This document shows, one piece after another, positions 29,193 through 34,045 of a DNA stretch of 34,045 bases. A program made the position numbers and the translations under genes. The first letter of the stretch is position 1. The number at the start of each line of letters is the position of its first letter. The notes under the pieces are model-generated. The model was given only the letters and a program-made list of their open reading frames with translations, did not search any database and had not been told where the DNA came from. Source of the DNA: Pyrinomonadaceae bacterium (lineage in GTDB: Bacteria; Acidobacteriota; Blastocatellia; Pyrinomonadales; Pyrinomonadaceae); NCBI GenBank assembly GCA_022843305.1, contig JALHNX010000039.1:1-34045 (forward strand), read 5' to 3'.

Positions 29193-30245
29193 ATGTCCTA
29201 TTTACGTTCTAAATTTCGCCATCCCGCGCTGCCTAAAAATGATTTGGGCTACACGGTTGATTATTACGAAGGCTCGCTTTCGACTTTGTGTGCCGGATGC
29301 GGTCACGATTCGATTTCGGCGGCGGTTGCCGAGGCTTGTTTTCAGATGAACATCGAGCCGCACAAGGTCGCCAAACTTTCCGGCATCGGCTGTTCGTCGA
29401 AAACGCCCGCGTATTTTCTGTCGAATTCGCACGGTTTCAACTCGGTTCACGGTCGAATGCCGTCCGTTGCAACGGGTGCGAATCTTGCCAATAAAGATTT
29501 GATTTATCTCGGCGTTTCGGGCGACGGCGATACGGCTTCGATTGGGATGGGGCAATTCGTCCACGTCGTGCGGCGCAATCTGAATATGGTTTATATCGTA
29601 ATGAATAACGGCTGTTACGGATTGACGAAAGGACAGGATTCGGCGACCGCCGATCACGGTTCAAAAAACAAAACGGGACACATCAATCTTTTTGAATCAA
29701 TTGACTTATCGAGTTTAGCCATCGAACTCGGCGCAACTTTTGTCGGACAAAGTTTTTCGGGCGATAAGGAACAGCTTATTCCGCTCATCAAAGCCGCGAT
29801 GAGCCATCAGGGATTTGCCTTTCTGAACGTCATTTCGCCGTGCGTAACTTTTAATAACAACGTCGGTTCGACCAAATCTTACGATTACGTCCGCGAACAT
29901 CAGGAAACAACCGCGACATTTGATTTCGTGCCTTTAGCACGTGAAATCAAAACAACTTACGAGGAAGGAAGCACGCAAAATCTGACAATGCACGACGGTT
30001 CGGTCATCCAACTTCACAAACTTGCCAAAGATTGGAATCCTTTAGATCGAATTTCCGCAATGAACGCGGTCGGCAATGCAAAAGTAAATGGTGAAATTTT
30101 AACCGGCTTGCTCTATATGAATCCCGACACGCAGGATTTGCACGAAATTTTAGACACGAGCGAAACGCCTCTGAATTCGTTGACCGAAAAAGACCTCTGT
30201 CCGGGATCGGAAATTTTGAAAGGCATTAATGATAGTTTTCGATAA
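29193..30245 (+). CDS. korB: 2-oxoacid:ferredoxin oxidoreductase beta subunit (KorB)
   Basis: The protein has 350 residues. CAGCG (C33, C36), SGIGCSSKTP and SPCVTFNN supply [4Fe-4S] ligands. The thiamine diphosphate/Mg motif is GDGDTASIG followed by MNNGCYGLTKGQ. It pairs with KorA; the GltD-like flavoprotein upstream likely recycles reducing equivalents. korA and korB, normally adjacent, are here about 2.4 kb apart. Confidence 0.95.
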   Translation: MSYLRSKFRHPALPKNDLGYTVDYYEGSLSTLCAGCGHDSISAAVAEACFQMNIEPHKVAKLSGIGCSSKTPAYFLSNSHGFNSVHGRMPSVATGANLANKDLIYLGVSGDGDTASIGMGQFVHVVRRNLNMVYIVMNNGCYGLTKGQDSATADHGSKNKTGHINLFESIDLSSLAIELGATFVGQSFSGDKEQLIPLIKAAMSHQGFAFLNVISPCVTFNNNVGSTKSYDYVREHQETTATFDFVPLAREIKTTYEEGSTQNLTMHDGSVIQLHKLAKDWNPLDRISAMNAVGNAKVNGEILTGLLYMNPDTQDLHEILDTSETPLNSLTEKDLCPGSEILKGINDSFR

Positions 30246-30273
30246 AGTGACTTCAGTAGTAAAATCTTAAATT

Positions 30274-30651
30274 ATGACAAACACGGTTTCAGAATTAGTC
30301 GAAAAAGTTCGTCATTTCAGTTCGGCACAGCAACGCGAGGTTTTAGCCAGACTTTGGACGGAGCAAGCCGTTCGAAATGCCAACGAAACATGGAAAACCG
30401 TTAAATTCAGCGAAAATTTGCGTGTTACAGCTTATGATCCAAGTCAGGAATCTTACCTCGAAGATTTGCGCGATGCATTAAAAAACGGAGTTTTAGTCCG
30501 GCTTGAAAATGAAGAAGAAGGAACTTACGAAATTTACGGCGCGAATCGGACATTTTACGTAACGATGACGATTGAGCGCGAATTTGCCGGACTTTTAAGT
30601 TCGTGGGAGCCTGAGCATCCGCCGATTGAAATCAAAATCGAAGAGGGATAA
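30274..30651 (+). CDS. Hypothetical protein, antitoxin-like N-terminus
   Basis: The protein has 125 residues, unknown. The first 30 residues (VSELVEKVRHFSSAQQREVL) resemble the helix that opens DUF2281-type antitoxins. The rest (YEIYGANRTFYVTMTIEREF) looks like a small beta-rich domain. It is 28 nt after korB and 3 nt before the next gene, so the two form a pair, possibly a further module. Confidence 0.65.
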   Translation: MTNTVSELVEKVRHFSSAQQREVLARLWTEQAVRNANETWKTVKFSENLRVTAYDPSQESYLEDLRDALKNGVLVRLENEEEGTYEIYGANRTFYVTMTIEREFAGLLSSWEPEHPPIEIKIEEG

Positions 30652-30654
30652 CGA

Positions 30655-31140
30655 ATGTCTGCATTGCGCGACGATGAAATCAGACTTTTGCTGAAGTTTT
30701 TACGCGGACAGATTCAAGATTCGGCAAAACTTGCGTTTATCGAAGACGAATTGCGGAGTGATTTCGGTGCAGAATTTTTGCGTGAGCCTGAAATTTTGTC
30801 GTATTTTAGGACTGAAACGATTTCGATTTCCAATCTTTCGGACATCTGGAAATTAAAAATTATTGCCTACACGCAAATGCGAATGACGCAGCGCGGAATA
30901 AAAATCGGCGAAATCATAAATTTATTCGAGCGTTTTCTAAAGTTCTGCGAATCTGAAAACCAAATTATTTCCGTCGGTGCATACACAATCTTTGGAAAAT
31001 CAAATATAAGCGGTTCTCTGATAACTTTGCGGATTGACGTAGATAAAGCAGAAGAAACTGAAAATGAAGCGCATACCGTAACAGTTTTTATCGGGCGCGG
31101 TAATATAGCACAAACCACGGAAATAAACCTGATTTCATAA
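30655..31140 (+). CDS. Hypothetical protein
   Basis: The protein has 161 residues, soluble and not recognised. Its helical first half includes RGQIQDSAKLAFIEDELRSD. The second half (SLITLRIDVDKAEE, TVTVFIGRGN) is strand-rich. AGAGGGA lies 11 nt before the ATG. The gap to ltaE is 3 nt, so all three genes are probably one transcript. Its function cannot be inferred. Confidence 0.65.
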   Translation: MSALRDDEIRLLLKFLRGQIQDSAKLAFIEDELRSDFGAEFLREPEILSYFRTETISISNLSDIWKLKIIAYTQMRMTQRGIKIGEIINLFERFLKFCESENQIISVGAYTIFGKSNISGSLITLRIDVDKAEETENEAHTVTVFIGRGNIAQTTEINLIS

Positions 31141-31143
31141 AAA

Positions 31144-32175
31144 ATGATTGATTTAAGAAGCGACACAGTGACAAAACCGACCGCGCAAATGCGGAAAGCG
31201 ATGGCGGAAGCTGAGGTCGGCGATGATGTTTACGGCGAAGACCCGACCGTTAATTTTTTGCAGGAAAAAGCGGCGGAAATTTTCGGTAAAGAAGCCGCGC
31301 TGTTGGTGCCGACGGGTTCGATGGGAAATCAGATCGCCGTCAAACTTCACACCAAACAGGGCGACGAAATTATTGTCGAAGAACGCGGACATATTTTTAA
31401 TTGGGAAATGGGAACGCCCGCGATTGTGTCGGGCGTGATGATTCGCACGGTTCGCGCCGCCGGCGACAGCGGAATGTTGACTTGGGCGGAAATCGAATCG
31501 GCTTTGCACATCAATCAGCCGTATTATGCTTGTCCGACAGGTTTGATCTGTCTCGAAAACACACATAATTTCGGCGGCGGAAGTGTGATGAGCGCGACTG
31601 CAACAAGCGAAATCTGCGAAAACGCGCATCAATTAAATTTGCCCGTTCACCTGGACGGCGCGCGGATTTTTAATTCGGCAATCGCGCAAAATGAAACGGT
31701 TGCCAATTTATCGAAATCGGTTGATTCGGTGCAGTTTTGTCTTTCAAAAGGTTTGGGCGCGCCGGTCGGTTCGATGCTTTTGGGAACGAAAGATTTTATC
31801 GCGGAAGCCCGAATTTGGCGCAAACGCTTCGGCGGCGGAATGCGGCAAGCCGGAATCTTGGCGGCGGCAGGGCTTATCGCGCTCGAAGAATCGCCGAAAC
31901 GCCTGCATATTGACCACGAAAACGCGAAACGTCTTGCAGAAGGCGTGGCAAATTTGAAAGGCGTTTCGATTGACGCGGAAAAAGTTCAGACAAATATCGT
32001 GCTTTTTGATATTACGAAAACCGGTAAGACTTCCGCCGAAATCTGTGCCGAGCTGAAAACGCAGGAAATCTACGCGATTCCGTTCGGCAAAGCGATTCGG
32101 ATGGTCACGCATTGCGACGTTTCGCGTCAAGATATTGAAACAACACTTTTAGAGTTAAAAAACTGCCTAAAGTGA
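31144..32175 (+). CDS. ltaE: Low-specificity threonine aldolase
   Basis: The 343-residue PLP enzyme cleaves threonine/allo-threonine to glycine and acetaldehyde. The family start [22 protein letters not shown], the HLDGARIFN pocket and the PLP lysine in [12 protein letters not shown] are visible. A displaced second copy of its last codons lies at 33456-33527 beyond the next gene. Confidence 0.95.
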   Translation: MIDLRSDTVTKPTAQMRKAMAEAEVGDDVYGEDPTVNFLQEKAAEIFGKEAALLVPTGSMGNQIAVKLHTKQGDEIIVEERGHIFNWEMGTPAIVSGVMIRTVRAAGDSGMLTWAEIESALHINQPYYACPTGLICLENTHNFGGGSVMSATATSEICENAHQLNLPVHLDGARIFNSAIAQNETVANLSKSVDSVQFCLSKGLGAPVGSMLLGTKDFIAEARIWRKRFGGGMRQAGILAAAGLIALEESPKRLHIDHENAKRLAEGVANLKGVSIDAEKVQTNIVLFDITKTGKTSAEICAELKTQEIYAIPFGKAIRMVTHCDVSRQDIETTLLELKNCLK

Positions 32176-32197
32176 TTCGGGCTTATTTCAAAATTCT

Positions 32198-32227
32198 CTG
32201 TTAAAACATTTAGTCGTCTGGTATAAT
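32198..32227 (+). promoter_or_regulatory. Putative promoter of the protease-like gene
   Basis: A perfect TATAAT (32222-32227) has CTGTTA (32198-32203) 18 bp upstream as a weak -35 box. Confidence 0.45.
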
Positions 32228-32258
32228 CCTCTGCAAATTCGATTTATTTGAGGTGCGT

Positions 32259-33386
32259 ATGAAAGTCTGTTTCCGGCGTTTTTCGTTTTTTTCAATTCTT
32301 TTGTCGGCTTTGTTTGTTTTCCACTCGCCGATTTTCGCACAATCTATTTCTGCCTCAAGCGAAAATCTTTCGGGCGAAAAGATCGTTGAAAAAACAATGC
32401 CCTCGGTTGTTATGGTTTTAACCGGAAAAGGCGATGGGCTTTTAGACAAACAGGGTTTGGGAGTCATTGTCGAAAAGGATGGAATTATTCTCACGGCGTA
32501 TGATTTGGTGAAGGATTCAACGCAAGTTCAGGTTCGACTCAAAAACGGAGAGATTTATGACAGAGTTGATTTACTTAGTTTTGATGAACGGCGCAATGTT
32601 GCGGCAATAAAAATTACAGCCACGGATTTGCCAGTCGCACCGATCAACAGCGAAGAACTAAAAAACGGCGGAAAAGTTTTCGTGATTTCAAATTCCCAAA
32701 GACTGAATTGGACGATTACGGATGGATTGTTCAGTTCTTTGCGGTTAGCTGATGAAATACCGAATGCGGGGAAAGGATTTAGAGTGTTGGAATTTTCTGC
32801 GGCTGTTTTATCGGGTTCGTCGGGCGGAGTATTGACGGACGAAAACGGTCAAGCCGTCGGGTTGATCGTTTCTCAAATAAACTCGGGACAAAATCTAAAT
32901 TTTGCAATTCCGTTTTCCAGCGTCAAAGGATTAGCGAACGCGCCGCAAAAAATAATGTCATTCGGCGACGCGCGTTCGCTCGAATTACCGCAGCCTGTTC
33001 GCCCGCCGACCGCGATTGACATTGTTAATACCAACCCTGAAGAAATTCTCCGCAATGCAAAGATTTTTCACATTACAACCAATTCCGTATTGATTTCAGA
33101 AAAGATGATGGAAAATGCTTTGATGAAAATGCCCGAATTTAAAACCCGGGAATTGGCGATCATCAAAGACTATAAAAATGCAGATATTATTATTAATGTT
33201 GAACACCAGCTTTTCACCTGGGATTACAGACTTACAATGATTGACCGCCGAACAAAAATTGTTTTGGTCTCGGATAAAGTTACGGTCTGGGACGGGAAAA
33301 TAGCTTCAAAAAAATTTGCAAAGAAGATAGTTTCTAAACTTAAAGAATTAAAAAGCACGAAAGAAAATCCTAAAAATAAAACTTAG
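32259..33386 (+). CDS. Secreted trypsin/HtrA-like protein with degenerate catalytic triad
   Basis: The protein has 375 residues. A signal peptide (about 1-27, IFA-QS) precedes a chymotrypsin-fold domain (about 35-235). The serine motif SGSSGG (S188) is kept. The His position (T-x-x-H-V) reads TAYDLV (D82), and the Asp position reads ERRNVAAIKI (N113). It is therefore probably a pseudo-protease. A C-terminal domain (about 260-370; HITTNSVLISEKMMENALMK) is of unknown type. ATG 32259 has GAGGTG upstream. It lies between the intact and displaced ltaE ends. Confidence 0.8.
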   Translation: MKVCFRRFSFFSILLSALFVFHSPIFAQSISASSENLSGEKIVEKTMPSVVMVLTGKGDGLLDKQGLGVIVEKDGIILTAYDLVKDSTQVQVRLKNGEIYDRVDLLSFDERRNVAAIKITATDLPVAPINSEELKNGGKVFVISNSQRLNWTITDGLFSSLRLADEIPNAGKGFRVLEFSAAVLSGSSGGVLTDENGQAVGLIVSQINSGQNLNFAIPFSSVKGLANAPQKIMSFGDARSLELPQPVRPPTAIDIVNTNPEEILRNAKIFHITTNSVLISEKMMENALMKMPEFKTRELAIIKDYKNADIIINVEHQLFTWDYRLTMIDRRTKIVLVSDKVTVWDGKIASKKFAKKIVSKLKELKSTKENPKNKT

Positions 33387-33455
33387 CCGACAAAAAACAT
33401 ATCAGATAAAAACACCACAGTTTCCATCAAAAAAATTGAATATGTGAATAAAAAG

Positions 33456-33527
33456 ATGAAGCAATTGCGACGTTTCGCGCGAAGATATTGAGAACCCCTT
33501 GCCGAACTGCAAAAAATTATCGGCTGA
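33456..33527 (+). pseudogene. Displaced, frameshifted copy of the ltaE 3' end
   Basis: The stretch from ATTGCGACGTTTCGCG through AAGATATTGA matches ltaE at about 32110-32138 (26 of 28 bases). One base appears missing; restored, it would read CDVSREDIENxLAELQKIIG then TGA at 33525, versus [20 protein letters not shown] in the intact gene. Otherwise 33387-33752 holds no gene; the last part is an AT-rich leader of the next gene. Confidence 0.8.
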
Positions 33528-33752
33528 TTTTCGAAACTGACCGCCTCAAAATTAAGTTAACCGTGAACTAACTTTTATTTAATACAAAAGCAATTTTTCC
33601 TTAACCTCTTCTTCATTTTCCACCAATAAACTGTCCCTTAAATTCAAAATCAGCGGTTCGGATCGAAGTTCTTTACTTCACCTAACTGCTTGTCATAACT
33701 GAGTTTAAGTTTTCCGTAATTTAACCAAAAGAATTCTAAGGACATTTATTTT

Positions 33753-34045
33753 ATGAACCAGACTATTCGTTCGTTCAAGCTACCAGTCTATCTTTTAACG
33801 CTAATTTTTTCTCTCTTTTCTTTCGCCGGAAATGCTTCGGCGCAGTTTGAAACCGCGACCGTTTTGGGTTCGGTACGCGATACGAATCAAGCCGCCGTGC
33901 AGGGCGCGACTGTTTCCTTAAAAAACGTCGCGACCGAAATAATGCAAACCGCGACGACCGACGCGAACGGCGATTATCAATTTACAAACGTCAAGATCGG
34001 GATTTATCAGGTCATCGTCGAGGCAAACGGTTTTAGCCGGACGAT
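33753..34045 (+). CDS. TonB-dependent-receptor-like outer-membrane protein with carboxypeptidase regulatory domain (partial)
   Basis: The first 97 codons are visible. A signal peptide (to ASA-QF, about residue 30) is followed by a carboxypeptidase-regulatory-like beta-sandwich: ATVLGSVRDTNQAAVQGATV, TTDANGDYQFTNVKIGIYQV. This is the usual start of the large (about 1000-aa) TonB-dependent receptors expanded in Acidobacteriota. The barrel lies outside the window. AAGGAC precedes the ATG. The long leader (33528-33752) shows no clear motif. Confidence 0.85.
   Translation, partial: MNQTIRSFKLPVYLLTLIFSLFSFAGNASAQFETATVLGSVRDTNQAAVQGATVSLKNVATEIMQTATTDANGDYQFTNVKIGIYQVIVEANGFSRT

Overview
The window looks like a chromosomal segment of an Acidobacteriota bacterium, most likely a Blastocatellia/Pyrinomonadales-type lineage. 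This is inference from gene content: a carboxypeptidase-regulatory-type outer-membrane protein at the right edge, secreted TonB-C-terminal-domain proteins, a GltD-like/KorA/KorB block, a MJ0619/Tes-like radical SAM protein, moderate GC, and many structured intergenic repeats. No rRNA, tRNA, CRISPR array or recognisable transposase gene was seen.

Left part (1-8.3 kb). A truncated radical SAM gene (minus) is followed by two tandem AT-rich paralogous membrane-anchored proteins (minus). Then comes a plus-strand housekeeping run, miaA-hfq-tmk-holB, and an operon of two secreted TonB-C-domain proteins and a DUF2752 membrane protein. Middle part (8.3-21.7 kb). An isoprenoid/site-2-protease cluster dxr-rseP-ispG lies on the minus strand. 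It is followed by two paralogous tiny secreted Arg-rich proteins, a DinB/DUF1572 protein, a tyrosine phosphatase, a HECMH-motif protein, hisS-MOSC-hemS (minus), a gamma-carbonic anhydrase, an FMN reductase and a TlpA-like thioredoxin.

Right part (21.8-34 kb). All genes are on plus. A GltD-like iron-sulfur flavoprotein, KorA and KorB probably form a 2-oxoacid:ferredoxin oxidoreductase linked to NAD(P)H, followed by threonine aldolase. This block is laced with small genes: DUF433/DUF5615, higBA, an orphan CopG-like antitoxin, a second DUF433 with a truncated toxin, a zinc-ribbon gene, and an AbrB-like/MazF pair. At four places (5' end of korA, 3' end of korA, 5' end of korB, 3' end of ltaE) the inserted cargo is bounded by a second, displaced copy of the neighbouring core gene's own end. 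In the best-preserved case (korB) the two copies differ only at synonymous positions. So the cargo seems to have arrived together with an allelic end of the core gene from a relative, leaving the original end stranded on the far side.

The second striking theme is a family of at least eight intergenic hairpins. Their arms are short near-tandem words, commonly CAC plus a variable short string repeated with a 7-10 nt period. The word differs between elements but is shared by both arms of each one. Several fill a whole gap from stop codon to start codon, and one contains the only available start codons of miaA. Two larger palindrome-ended elements (about 320 and 199 bp), one abutting a beheaded gene, complete the repeat landscape.
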